From Acrocarpospora phusangensis (GTDB lineage Bacteria; Actinomycetota; Actinomycetes; Streptosporangiales; Streptosporangiaceae), in the NCBI RefSeq assembly GCF_016862995.1, contig NZ_BOOA01000005.1:124001-188000 (forward strand): a DNA stretch of 64,000 nucleotides, written 5' to 3'. The notes under the pieces were generated by a model, which was given only the letters and a program-made list of their open reading frames with translations, ran no database searches and was not told the origin of the DNA. Shown here in pieces: positions 17,595 through 26,515 of this stretch; position 1 is the first letter of the stretch; each line of letters begins with the position of its first letter. A program made the translations under genes and the position numbers.

Positions 17595-18784
17595 GGGATC
17601 TCCACACGGAGCGACGTCGGCCCGCCGGGCGGGCTGGACAGGGTCAGCACGCCGTCCGTCACGGCGACGCGGTCGGCGAGGCCGGACAGCCCGGATCCGG
17701 CCGCCGGGTCGGCGCCGCCCACGCCGTCGTCGCCGACCTCAAGCACCAGCGCGCCGTCGTGGAGGCGGCCGTACACGAAACCGCGCCGGGCCCGGCTGTG
17801 CTTGGCGATGTTGGCCATCGCCTCCGAGACGACGTAGTACGCGGTCACCTCGATCGGCGCCGGCAACCGGCCGGGCAGCGAGACGTCCACGTCGACGGGG
17901 ACGGGGGAGCGGCCCGCCACGTCGTGGACGGCCGCGCCGAGGCCCCGGTCGGTGAGCACCTGGGGGTGTACGCCCCGGATCAGCTCGCGCAGTTCGGCCA
18001 GGGCGCGTTTGGCCTCCTCGTGGGCTTCGGCGAGCTGCGCCTCGGCGGGCGACCCCGGCGGCAGGTCGAGCCGGGCCAGGCCGAGTTTCATGCTGAGGGA
18101 GACCAGCCGCTGCTGGGCGCCGTCGTGCAGGTCGCGCTCGATCCGCCGGCGTTCGGCCTCGAACGCGTCGACCAGCCGGGCGCGGGAGCGGATGATCTCC
18201 GCGTCGCCCGGCGCGAGCACGGCCCGCGTGATCAACGCCCGGCATCCCGCCCACGCGGCCACCAGGTACGCGAAGAGGGGGATCAGCAGCAGCCCGGCGG
18301 CGAACAGCGGCAGGCCGTCCACCGGGGTCATGCTCGGCTGGAACGGCCCCGACATCAGCAGCAGCGGCAGCCAGAGCGCCGACGAGACCATCCCCAGGTC
18401 CATCAGCCACAGCACGGACACCGCGACCACCGTGAACCCCAGCTCCCGCCAGGTCGCCTGCTCGCGCAGCCGGGTGGCGAGCCAGGCCCGCACACCCGGC
18501 CGCGGCGGCTTCACGTGCGGGTCGCCCGCGGGCGCGCGGTCCACCAGCCGCAGCCGCCACCGCTCGAACGCCGCCGCCGGCAGCGTCAGCACCGCCACGG
18601 CGAGCACCGCACCCGCGGTCGCAAGGCCGACGCCGTACGCGTACGCCGCGTAGATCGTCACGCACGCGGCCACCGCGTGGACGGCGCTGCACAGCAGGTA
18701 CGCCAGCGAACGCCAGGGCCACGACGAGCGGAGGAACGCCGCCGGCCGCCGGGTTATCGCCGCCAAGGCGGTACGCGCGAGCAC
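17576..18784 (-). CDS. Sensor histidine kinase, NarL-type (HisKA_3)
   Basis: The 402-residue protein has about five membrane segments in its first 190 residues with no sizeable extracellular domain, then a HisKA_3 dimerisation domain with the phospho-acceptor in ERRRIERDLHDGAQQRL (H220), and a C-terminal HATPase domain with GDDGVGGAD and GSGLSGLADRV. Kinases of this layout often sense membrane stress or antibiotics and partner an ABC exporter. The start is a GTG at 18784; a divergent exporter operon begins 111 bp away. Confidence 0.94.
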   Translation of the reverse strand: MLARTALAAITRRPAAFLRSSWPWRSLAYLLCSAVHAVAACVTIYAAYAYGVGLATAGAVLAVAVLTLPAAAFERWRLRLVDRAPAGDPHVKPPRPGVRAWLATRLREQATWRELGFTVVAVSVLWLMDLGMVSSALWLPLLLMSGPFQPSMTPVDGLPLFAAGLLLIPLFAYLVAAWAGCRALITRAVLAPGDAEIIRSRARLVDAFEAERRRIERDLHDGAQQRLVSLSMKLGLARLDLPPGSPAEAQLAEAHEEAKRALAELRELIRGVHPQVLTDRGLGAAVHDVAGRSPVPVDVDVSLPGRLPAPIEVTAYYVVSEAMANIAKHSRARRGFVYGRLHDGALVLEVGDDGVGGADPAAGSGLSGLADRVAVTDGVLTLSSPPGGPTSLRVEIPCPRSE

Positions 18785-18895
18785 CCCCCGACGTTAACCG
18801 ATCAGGCCACACGGGCGCGGTAGTGCTGGGTCTACCCCGCGCTCTCGCCCCAGCGCCAATGCGCCACCCCGGCACCGGCGGCTTTCCTGGACGGC

Positions 18896-19636
18896 ATGGA
18901 TCACAAGGAGACCGTCCGGCTGCGAGAAGTCCGCCGCCTGTACGGCACCGCCACCCACACGGTGAAGGCCCTCGACAGCGTGACGGCGAGCTTCCACGCG
19001 GGCACCCTGACCGCGATCATGGGGCCCTCGGGCTCCGGCAAGTCCACCCTGCTGCACTGCGCGGCGGGCCTGGACCGGCCGACCGGCGGCACGGTCGTCA
19101 TCGACGGCACCGACCTGGGCTCGCTGAGCGAGAACGGCCTGACCCTGCTGCGCCGCGAGCGGGTGGGATTCGTCTTCCAGTCGTTCAACCTGGTGTCCGC
19201 GCTCACCGCCGAGCAGAACGTGGCGCTGCCGCTGCGCCTGGCCGGCCGCGCGGCCCCGCCGGGCCTGGTCCGGGCGGCGCTGGCGGAGGTCGGCCTCGCG
19301 GACCGCGCCGGGCATCGGCCCAGCGGCCTGTCCGGCGGCGAGCAGCAGCGGGTGGCCATCGCGCGGGCGCTGATCACCAAGCCCGCCGTGGTGTTCGCCG
19401 ACGAGCCGACCGGCCAGCTGGACATCAGGGCGTCGCGCCAGATCCTCGGCATGCTGCGCGGCCTGGTCGACGACCACGGACAGACGATGATCATGGTGAC
19501 GCACGATCCGGTGACGGCCTCCTACGCCGACCGGGTGCTCTTCCTCGCCGACGGGCGCGTGGTCGACGAGTACTCCGGCACCGTCACCGCCGAGACCGTC
19601 GCCGGCCGCATGGCCGTCCTGGAGGGAGCCGCGTGA
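18896..19636 (+). CDS. ABC transporter ATP-binding protein, MacB/LolD type
   Basis: This 246-residue ATPase has Walker A GPSGSGKS (residues 43-50), the MacB/LolD-typical VGFVFQSFNLVSALTAEQNV, signature LSGGEQQRVAIARAL and Walker B VVFADEPTGQLD. It powers the FtsX-like permease encoded immediately downstream, whose start overlaps this stop codon. Systems of this type move lipids, peptides or antibiotics across the membrane by mechanotransmission and do not form a classic channel. Confidence 0.95.
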   Translation: MDHKETVRLREVRRLYGTATHTVKALDSVTASFHAGTLTAIMGPSGSGKSTLLHCAAGLDRPTGGTVVIDGTDLGSLSENGLTLLRRERVGFVFQSFNLVSALTAEQNVALPLRLAGRAAPPGLVRAALAEVGLADRAGHRPSGLSGGEQQRVAIARALITKPAVVFADEPTGQLDIRASRQILGMLRGLVDDHGQTMIMVTHDPVTASYADRVLFLADGRVVDEYSGTVTAETVAGRMAVLEGAA

Positions 19637-22008
19637 TGACCTTCGCGACGTTGCGGGAGCGATGGCCCTCCTTCGCCGGGGGGTTCGTCGTGCTGTTCCT
19701 CGGCATGGCGATGGTGTCGATGAGCGTGCTGGCGCTGGCCTCGGCCGGGGCGCGGGTGCCGGATCGGCTGGCGGGGACGCCCGTGTTCGTGTCGGTGCCG
19801 ATGATCGAGCGAGGGGAAGGCAGTTTCGCCCCGGATCGTCCGTGGTCGCCGGAGGCGGTCGCGTCGCTGACGGAACGGCTGGGGGAGATCCCTGGGGTGG
19901 CGCATGTCGTACCGGATCGGACCTTCTATGCGCAGCCGGTCATCGGGGGCAGGCCGGTTGTGAGCGACCGGGGGTACGCGTGGTCGGTGGCGATGTTGGC
20001 GCCGTACACGCTGACGGCGGGGGTCGCGCCGCGGGCGGGGGAGGCGGTGTTGGACCGGTCGCTCGGGCTGGTGCCGGGGGAGCGGGTGTCGGTGCTGACC
20101 GTGCACGGGCCGGTGACGTACACGGTGTCCGGCACGGTTGACGGGCCTGGTGTGTACCTGAGCGACGCGGAAGCGGCCCGCCTCTCGGGGGGAGTGCGCG
20201 CGATCGGCCTGGTCACCGAGCCGGGCGCGGACATCGCCGCGGTCGCGGTGGCCGCGCGGGCGGTGGCCGGCGGGGCGCACACCGGGGACGGGCGCAGCGT
20301 CCTGGAGACGCGGGAGCACGAGCGGACCCGCTGGATCGGCCTCCAGGTGCTCACGGGCATGGCCCTGCTGTCCGCCTTCGTGTCGACCCTGGTGGTCGGT
20401 ACGACATTCGCGGTCGGGGTGGCGCAACGGCGTCGCGAGTTCGGCCTGCTGCGCGCCGTCGGCGCGACACCACGCCAGGTGCGGCGAATGGTGTACGGCG
20501 AGGCGCTGATCGTCGGCGTCATCGCGACGGCGGCGGGAGCGGCGGCCGGCGCGCTGCTCGGTCCCGTGCTGGGAGACGTGCTGATCGCGGCCGGCTTCGA
20601 GCCACCGGGCTTCGCGGTACGGATCTCGCCGCTGCCGCTCGCGGGCTCGTTCGCGACGGGCGTGCTCGTCACGCTGGTGGGCGTGTGGTCGGCGTCTCGC
20701 CGGGCCGCGCGGGTACGCCCGCTGGAGGCGCTGCGGGAAGCCGAGGTGGACGACCGTCCGATGCCGCGCGTGCGGTGGATCGCCGGGGCGGCGTGCTGCG
20801 CGCTGGGCCTGGCGGCGGCGGCCGACGCGGCGGCCTCGGACGGCTCGGATCCGTTCGTGATGTCGGGCCTGCTCGCGGCGATGGGCGTGATCGCGGGGCT
20901 GGCGCTGCTGTCGCCCGCCGTCGTGCCGCCGGTGGCGCGACTGGTGTCGTGGCCGCTCGCCCGGGGGCGGGGCGCGACCGGGATGCTGGTCCGGGAGAAC
21001 GCGCTGACGGCGGTCCGCCGTACCGCGGCCACGGCCACGCCGGTGCTGATCACGGTGGGCTGCGCGGTACTGATCACGGGCATGGTGCAGACGACCGCCG
21101 CGGGGTTCGCCGCGGTGCGCGCCACCACGATCCGGGCCGACACGGTGATCGTGCCGGACGGCACGCCGGGACTGACGGACGCGGCGGCGTCGGCGGCAGG
21201 CGCGGAGTCGTCCCTGTTCAGCGCTGTGTACCAGCCGGACGGCGACCCACTGAGCGCCATCGGCGCCACTTCGGAACTGCTGGAACGGGCGGGCGACGCC
21301 CAGGTCGTGTCCGGCTCGCTGGAGGCGCTCCGGAGCGACGATCAGGTGCTCGTGGCGGAGTGGCTGGCCGAGGATCGCGGGCTGCGGCCGGGTTCGGCCC
21401 TGCCGGTGTCGTTCGAGGACGGCACCTCCGCGTCGCTGACGGTGGGCGGCGTGGTCCGGGAGGCGGACGCCGACGTGCTGCTCTCCCGGGAACTGCTCAG
21501 GCGGCACGACGCCGCGGCCCTGGCCACGGAGGCGTACGTCGCGGGCGTTCCCGCGCCGCCGGGCCCGGGGGCGCGCGTGGTGGACGTCCCCACCTACTCG
21601 GCGGAGGCCGACGCCGAGGAGGACCGGCTGGTGTGGATCGCCACCGTGCTCCTCGTCGCGGTGTCCACGGCGTACGCGGGCGTCGCGCTCGTGAACACGA
21701 TGGTGATGTCGGCGGCCGGGCGCGTACGCGACCTCGCGGTGCTGCGCCTGTCCGGCGCGACGGGCCGGCAGGTGCTCGGGACCGTGGCCGCCGAGTCAGT
21801 GCTGGTGGTGCTGCTCGGCACCGGACTGGGGCTCGTGGTGGCCTTGCCCGCGCTGCTGGGCATGCGAGGCGCCTTCGCCACGGCCATGGCCGCGGACGTT
21901 CCCCTCGTGGTGCCGTGGCCGCTCATCCTGGGAGTGATCGGCGCCTGCCTCGTCCTCGCCGCCTGCGCGGCCGTACTCGCCGCACGGCCCGCGGTCAGGC
22001 GCGGATGA
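19636..22008 (+). CDS. FtsX-like (MacB-type) ABC transporter permease
   Basis: The product is about 790 residues with two FtsX repeats. The first has TTFAVGVAQRRREFGLLRAVGATPRQVRRMVYGE near residues 256-290, and the second, near the C-terminus, has RVRDLAVLRLSGATGRQVLGTVAAES. Two large extracytoplasmic regions lie at about 45-240 and 480-650. GTG at 19633 and ATG at 19636 are both possible, since GGAGGG at 19621 suits either. The 3' end overlaps the convergent hydrolase gene by 14 nt. Confidence 0.92.
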   Translation: MTFATLRERWPSFAGGFVVLFLGMAMVSMSVLALASAGARVPDRLAGTPVFVSVPMIERGEGSFAPDRPWSPEAVASLTERLGEIPGVAHVVPDRTFYAQPVIGGRPVVSDRGYAWSVAMLAPYTLTAGVAPRAGEAVLDRSLGLVPGERVSVLTVHGPVTYTVSGTVDGPGVYLSDAEAARLSGGVRAIGLVTEPGADIAAVAVAARAVAGGAHTGDGRSVLETREHERTRWIGLQVLTGMALLSAFVSTLVVGTTFAVGVAQRRREFGLLRAVGATPRQVRRMVYGEALIVGVIATAAGAAAGALLGPVLGDVLIAAGFEPPGFAVRISPLPLAGSFATGVLVTLVGVWSASRRAARVRPLEALREAEVDDRPMPRVRWIAGAACCALGLAAAADAAASDGSDPFVMSGLLAAMGVIAGLALLSPAVVPPVARLVSWPLARGRGATGMLVRENALTAVRRTAATATPVLITVGCAVLITGMVQTTAAGFAAVRATTIRADTVIVPDGTPGLTDAAASAAGAESSLFSAVYQPDGDPLSAIGATSELLERAGDAQVVSGSLEALRSDDQVLVAEWLAEDRGLRPGSALPVSFEDGTSASLTVGGVVREADADVLLSRELLRRHDAAALATEAYVAGVPAPPGPGARVVDVPTYSAEADAEEDRLVWIATVLLVAVSTAYAGVALVNTMVMSAAGRVRDLAVLRLSGATGRQVLGTVAAESVLVVLLGTGLGLVVALPALLGMRGAFATAMAADVPLVVPWPLILGVIGACLVLAACAAVLAARPAVRRG

Positions 22009-22894
22009 GCGCGATCACCGTGTCGGCGGTGTGGTCGAGGTAAGTGCGGCCGTCGGGCAGCCGCGCCTCCGGGCTGATGTAGCTGTGCCGGCCCATGTGG
22101 GTGGCCGGGTCGAGCCGGTGCACGGTGACTTTTCCGGCGCGTACGGCCCGGTTCCATCCACTGCCGCGGAACAGCCGCCAGCGCTGCGGGAAGATCCAGA
22201 TGCAGAGCCGCTCGATCCAGTCGGTGGCGCTGGTGAGCTGGTGCAGGTGACGGGCGTGGGTGAGATCGTTGGCGCCGTTGTGGAACCCGCCGATGGTGAT
22301 CAGCAGAACCGGGGCGCGCAGCTGGGAGTGGAGTTCCTCGACCGCGCCCGTGGCGACCTGGGCGCCCCCGCTGTAGCTGAGCAGCACCACCGGCAGGCCG
22401 CTGCCGGGCTCGTAACCGGCGAGGCGCAGCTGGTTCGCGATCTGGGCGCCCACCGCGCGGTTGTACAGGGGACGGTACCGCCGGTCGGCGGCGACGAAGA
22501 TCTGCATCACGTTGTGCAGGAACAGCAGCAGCCCGACACGGCGGCGGATCCACTTCCACACCGGCCGGTTGCCGAGCGGATCCGCCAGCGGCGAGTACGG
22601 CTGCACCTGACCCAGCACCCGCAACTCCGGCGCCCCCGCGATCAGCGCCTTCACCAGCTGCCCCCCGTCCCGGGTATCCCGGAAACGACGTTTCCCGATG
22701 CCGTCCAGATAGACCAGATAGGCAGCCGGAGGACGATCGGGCTCCGCACCCCGCGCGTACGGCATGCCTTTGGGCAGCTCGGTCGTAGGCGTCCGCCAGC
22801 CGACCGTGTAGACCAGCACCTCGTGCCGGGCCAGCAACGCCTCAGCGAGCAGGACCGGACCGAGAAGCAGGGCGAAGAGCGGGAACTCGATCAT
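21995..22894 (-). CDS. Alpha/beta-hydrolase-like membrane-anchored protein
   Basis: The 299-residue protein has a hydrophobic N-terminus (about residues 4-20) and a nucleophile-elbow-like motif LLSYSGGAQVATGAV with S175 as candidate nucleophile, followed by ITIGGFHNGAND and a His near THMGRH. This is an alpha/beta-hydrolase pattern, perhaps a lipase or esterase, though overall similarity is weak. It is last in the minus-strand operon with the patatin-like lipase and glycosyltransferase, and overlaps the preceding gene by 4 nt. The 3' end overlaps the convergent FtsX gene. Confidence 0.65.
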   Translation of the reverse strand: MIEFPLFALLLGPVLLAEALLARHEVLVYTVGWRTPTTELPKGMPYARGAEPDRPPAAYLVYLDGIGKRRFRDTRDGGQLVKALIAGAPELRVLGQVQPYSPLADPLGNRPVWKWIRRRVGLLLFLHNVMQIFVAADRRYRPLYNRAVGAQIANQLRLAGYEPGSGLPVVLLSYSGGAQVATGAVEELHSQLRAPVLLITIGGFHNGANDLTHARHLHQLTSATDWIERLCIWIFPQRWRLFRGSGWNRAVRAGKVTVHRLDPATHMGRHSYISPEARLPDGRTYLDHTADTVIALIRA

Positions 22895-23376
22895 GCGATC
22901 AGCGCCGGTGGCCTGGTGCCGCTGATCTGCATGACCAGCCGCCGGACGATCTCGATGGCGGTGCCGAGCCCGACTCCGGCGACGGCCACACAGCCTGCGG
23001 CGGCCCACCAGCCCAACCCCGTCGTCTCGGCCAGCGGGCCGACGAGCCCGATCCCGACCCCCATCAGGAGCAGCAGGTGCAGCAGTGGCCCGAGCAGCGG
23101 AAACGCGAGGACGGCGGCCAGAAGCAGCGGGGCCACCCGGCCGGGTGTCCAGGCCAGCGCGACTCCTTGCGGACCCGGCAGCGCCAGCTCGGCGAGGGTC
23201 CACGCGGTCAGCGGCCACAGCGCGAACACCACGCCCTCCACCACCGCACCCGACAGCAGGAGCATGATCGCGTGGGATCGGGACGCGGTGGGCCGGCGCG
23301 CCACCAGGGGCAGGATGCGCCCGGCGGCCTCGGACAGCCCGGCGAACAGCAGCAGCACGCCGACGACGGACGACAT
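22891..23376 (-). CDS. Small integral membrane protein, unknown function
   Basis: This 161-residue protein is almost entirely hydrophobic, with about four predicted membrane segments (near residues 4-25, 36-62, 80-115 and 120-150). No catalytic motif was recognised. It starts 3 nt after the glycosyltransferase stop codon and overlaps the following hydrolase-like gene by 4 nt, so it is translated as part of the same operon. It could act as a membrane partner for the glycosyltransferase or hydrolase. Confidence 0.75.
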   Translation of the reverse strand: MSSVVGVLLLFAGLSEAAGRILPLVARRPTASRSHAIMLLLSGAVVEGVVFALWPLTAWTLAELALPGPQGVALAWTPGRVAPLLLAAVLAFPLLGPLLHLLLLMGVGIGLVGPLAETTGLGWWAAAGCVAVAGVGLGTAIEIVRRLVMQISGTRPPALIA

Positions 23377-23379
23377 CGC

Positions 23380-24600
23380 TCACCGCTCCCGTGGCGAATT
23401 CGCCATGGCCCGCCGCCCGCTCCGGCCGACCCGGCGCAGGTAGCTCTCGAGTTCGTCGGCGGCGCGCAGATAACCGCCGGCCTCCCGCTGGGCGATCCGC
23501 AAGGTGGCCGCCGCGGCCCGGAAGCACGGCTCGTGCAGCAGACGCCGGGCAAGCGCGTTCACGGCCCCCACGGTGGCGTCCTCCGTACGGATCGACAGGC
23601 CGGCGCCGAGTTCGGCAACCCGCCGAGCGACCAGCGGCTGGTCCGCGCCCTGGGGGACCACCAGCATCGGGACCCCGGCGTACATGGCCTCGTTCACGCT
23701 GTTCATCCCGCCGTGCGTGACGAACAGCGCCGCACGGGCCAGCACCTCCGGCTGCGGGACGAATCGGTGAGCGAACACGTTGTCCGGCAGCGGGCCCAGC
23801 GCCACCGGATCGGTCGCCCCCGTGGAAACGATCACCGTGCCGCCGAGGGGTGCGAGCGCGGCGGCGAAAGTGCGCAGCAACCCCGGGCCGGCGTTGAAGA
23901 CCGTGCCCAGCGAGGCGTACAGCACGGGGTCTCGCAGGCGGCCGGCGGGGAACGGGACGGGCGGACGGGCGCCGAGGCTCGGGCCGACGAACCTGAACGA
24001 CCGGTCGAAGGCGTCGGCGTGGGGCTGGAACGCGCGCGAGGTGAAGATCAGGTTGAGCGGCTGGCGCACGTTCGCCAGGTCGAGCAGGGGCAGCCCACGA
24101 GTGTCGTAGCGGCGGTGCAACCCCCACCGGGACCGCAGGTAGCGCTGGACGTTCCGGGGCCGGATCGCGGCCGCGGCCAGCAGATCCCACGAGGCGTGGG
24201 TGGGGCTCGGCGCGTACCGGTTGAACGCGAACGTGGTGAACAACGCCGCCGCCGGCACCCCGAGTTCGCGGGCGGCGACCGCGCCCCAGGGGCAGGCCGC
24301 CCCGTGGACGATCAGGTCGGGCCGTACGTCACGGAGATCCGAGAGCACGGCGGGCAGGAGACCGACGGCGGTGCGCGCGAGGCCGTCCAGCATCGTGACC
24401 GGCGTCGGCGGGTCGGGGAGCGGCTGGTCGCCCCCGGGGTAGAGGCGCACGGTCGCACCGGCGGCCGCGATCTGCTCCGAATACATGGGCGAGGTGTGGT
24501 ACGTGACGGAATGGCCACGGCGAACGAGCTCGGCCACGACCGGCAGCGTCGGATTGACGTGCCCGTGCATGGCGATGTTGAGGAACGCGATGGTGCTCAT
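23380..24600 (-). CDS. MGT-family (GT1, macrolide-type) glycosyltransferase
   Basis: This glycosyltransferase of about 406 residues has the GT-B two-lobe layout. The N-lobe starts MSTIAFLNIAMHGHVNPTLP, with the acceptor-base His in the GHVNP motif. The C-lobe holds the nucleotide-sugar motif FVTHGGMNSVNEAMYAGVPMLVVPQGADQP. The family glycosylates macrolides, flavonoids, sterols and lipids. GGAGGTGG lies 6 nt upstream of the ATG at 24600, which excludes the longer upstream frame. Operon placement beside a patatin-like lipase suggests a lipid or lipophilic acceptor, which is inference. Confidence 0.9.
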   Translation of the reverse strand: MSTIAFLNIAMHGHVNPTLPVVAELVRRGHSVTYHTSPMYSEQIAAAGATVRLYPGGDQPLPDPPTPVTMLDGLARTAVGLLPAVLSDLRDVRPDLIVHGAACPWGAVAARELGVPAAALFTTFAFNRYAPSPTHASWDLLAAAAIRPRNVQRYLRSRWGLHRRYDTRGLPLLDLANVRQPLNLIFTSRAFQPHADAFDRSFRFVGPSLGARPPVPFPAGRLRDPVLYASLGTVFNAGPGLLRTFAAALAPLGGTVIVSTGATDPVALGPLPDNVFAHRFVPQPEVLARAALFVTHGGMNSVNEAMYAGVPMLVVPQGADQPLVARRVAELGAGLSIRTEDATVGAVNALARRLLHEPCFRAAAATLRIAQREAGGYLRAADELESYLRRVGRSGRRAMANSPRER

Positions 24601-25565
24601 CGACCCACCTCCGATACGGGCGATGTGGCCGGAGGACCGTCCAGCCCATAGAGACCGGGCCCGCTGATGCGCAGCCCGTCGAGGAAGCGGCCCGCGGCGA
24701 GGCAGGCGGTATTGATCAGCCGCCGGGAATGCCGGAAATCCCACGGCGCGGGCCAGGTTTCGATGCCGGTCGGCAGCACGACGGTCGGAATCCGGCGGGA
24801 CACCTCGAGCAGGTCACGCTCGATCTGGTGGTGCCACAGCAGCAGCCCCGCCCTGGCGGCGACCGCGCCCGCCCGGCGTGGCGGCACGGTGGGGCGCAGC
24901 GGCCAACCGGCCGGTCCGATGGACAGCACCACGACGCTGGCCGCCCCCGCCTCCTGGGCCGCCCGCACCGGGACGTAGGAGATCACTCCGCCGTCGACGA
25001 GCGTCCGGCCGTCCCGGTCCACCGGGGGCAGGACGCCCGGAATGGCCGTGCTGGCCAGCAGCGCGGATTCGAGATCTCCGTGGTCGAGCAGCGCCTGGGC
25101 GCCGGTGGACAAGTCCATGGCGACCGCGGTGAAGGGGACCTCCAGCTGCTCGATCCGCGACGGCAGCCCCGCCTGGGCGATCAGCCTGCGCAGGCCGCGA
25201 TCGGCACAGATGCTGGCCCGCGAGGACAGGTAGCCGAGCGGGAACACCTCGCGGCGGCGCGCGTGGGTCCACACCCGATCCAGCCAGGGTGCGGCCTGGC
25301 CGGGATGGGCGGCCGCGATCGCTCCGTTGAGGGCGCCCACCGAGGTTCCGATGATCAGGTCGGGGACGAATCCTCGCTGCTCAAGCGCGTACCCGACGCC
25401 GACCTGCGCGGCCCCGAGCACGCCCCCGCCGCCCACCACCACGGCCACGGGACGGGGGAGGGCGCGCAGGCCCACCAGGCTCTCGCCGCCCGTCATGGGG
25501 CAGTGGGCCCCGCCGACGCCGTCGAGAGCCGAGGGGGCCGGTCTCCGGCGATAGGTAATCCTCAT
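24597..25565 (-). CDS. Patatin-like phospholipase (RssA type)
   Basis: The 322-residue protein has the patatin oxyanion loop VVGGGGVLGAAQVG (about residues 43-56), nucleophile elbow GTSVG with S75, and the catalytic Asp in LVDGGVISY (D191), so the Ser-Asp dyad is intact. No secretion signal is seen. Patatin-like proteins hydrolyse acyl groups from phospholipids. It is first in a four-gene operon and overlaps the glycosyltransferase start by 4 nt. AGAGGA lies 7 nt before the ATG at 25565. Confidence 0.9.
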   Translation of the reverse strand: MRITYRRRPAPSALDGVGGAHCPMTGGESLVGLRALPRPVAVVVGGGGVLGAAQVGVGYALEQRGFVPDLIIGTSVGALNGAIAAAHPGQAAPWLDRVWTHARRREVFPLGYLSSRASICADRGLRRLIAQAGLPSRIEQLEVPFTAVAMDLSTGAQALLDHGDLESALLASTAIPGVLPPVDRDGRTLVDGGVISYVPVRAAQEAGAASVVVLSIGPAGWPLRPTVPPRRAGAVAARAGLLLWHHQIERDLLEVSRRIPTVVLPTGIETWPAPWDFRHSRRLINTACLAAGRFLDGLRISGPGLYGLDGPPATSPVSEVGR

Positions 25566-25630
25566 GGTTCGTCCTCTCTCACCACGGCGCGCCCGGGGGC
25601 CGCTGCGCAGGGAAGGGGCCGATTTCGCGA

Positions 25631-26479
25631 TCAGGCGAGGTCGGCTAGGTCCTCCTCGGTGAGGCTGATCCACCGGGCGGCCAGGTTCTCCTCCAGGTGG
25701 GCCGCGGAGCCGGTGCCCGGGATGGCCAGGGTGACCGGGGACAGGGCCAGCAGCCAGGCGAGGGCGATCTGGTAGACCGTGGCGCCGTGCCGTCCGGCGA
25801 CCTTGACCAGGCCGGGGTCGTCGGTGTCGGCCCTGCCGCCGCCGAGGGGGAAGAAGGGGACGAAGGCGATACCGTCCTGGGCGCAGGCGTCCAGGACGGC
25901 CGTCTCGTCACGGTTGGTGATGTGGAAGTTGTTCTGGACGGCCACGACGGGAGCGATCGTCCGAGCCTCGGTCAGATGGCCGAGATCGACGTTGCTGATG
26001 CCCAGGTGGCGGATCAGGCCCTCCTCGCGCAGCGCGGCGAGCGCCTCGAAGCGTTCGGCGAGCGATTCGCCGTGCGGGGGCTCGTTCCTGCCGATGCGCA
26101 GGTAGACCAGGTCGAGGCGGTCCAGGCCCAGGCTCTGGAGGTTCGCTTCGACCTGGAGCCGCAGTTCCGCGGGGGTGGCCTGGCGGGGACCGCCGGGACC
26201 GAAGATCGGGCCGACCTTGGTGGCGATGACCAGGTCGTACGGATACGGGGCCAGGGCTTCGCGGATCAGGGTGTTGGCCCGCACCGAGTGGTCCTCGCTG
26301 CGGTAGAAGTCGGCGGTGTCGATGTGGTTGACGCCGAGGTCCACGGCACGGCGCAGGACGGCGCGGCCGGACTCGGCGTCGCGGGCCGGTTCGCCCGGAT
26401 TGTTCTGGGGCAGGCGCATGGCGCCGAAGCCGATCCGGTCGATCGCGAGGTCGCCGCCGAGGCGGAACGGGCTGGTCAT
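25631..26479 (-). CDS. Aldo/keto reductase
   Basis: This 282-residue TIM-barrel reductase has the family landmarks: GFGAMRLP near residue 18, GVNHIDTADFY (Asp and Tyr of the catalytic tetrad) near 52-62, LVIATKVG (Lys) near 85, and a C-terminal NADPH site. It would reduce carbonyl compounds with NADPH in the cytoplasm. It follows the nitroreductase gene by 36 bp on the same strand, so both probably belong to the regulon of the upstream MarR gene. Confidence 0.93.
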   Translation of the reverse strand: MTSPFRLGGDLAIDRIGFGAMRLPQNNPGEPARDAESGRAVLRRAVDLGVNHIDTADFYRSEDHSVRANTLIREALAPYPYDLVIATKVGPIFGPGGPRQATPAELRLQVEANLQSLGLDRLDLVYLRIGRNEPPHGESLAERFEALAALREEGLIRHLGISNVDLGHLTEARTIAPVVAVQNNFHITNRDETAVLDACAQDGIAFVPFFPLGGGRADTDDPGLVKVAGRHGATVYQIALAWLLALSPVTLAIPGTGSAAHLEENLAARWISLTEEDLADLA

Positions 26480-26515
26480 GTCTCTCCTCGTGAGGTGATG
26501 GGTGCGGCGCGGCCT

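Noticed and set aside
18819-18836. GGTAG...CTACC inverted repeat between the histidine kinase and exporter genes as a response-regulator site
   Set aside because: The arms are only five bases and there is no second copy to support it.
22895-24190. N-terminal extension of the hydrolase-like gene at 21995 through the glycosyltransferase region
   Set aside because: The upstream part is Arg/Pro/Ala-rich shadow sequence; the ATG at 22894 overlaps the previous gene by 4 nt and begins a normal hydrophobic N-terminus.
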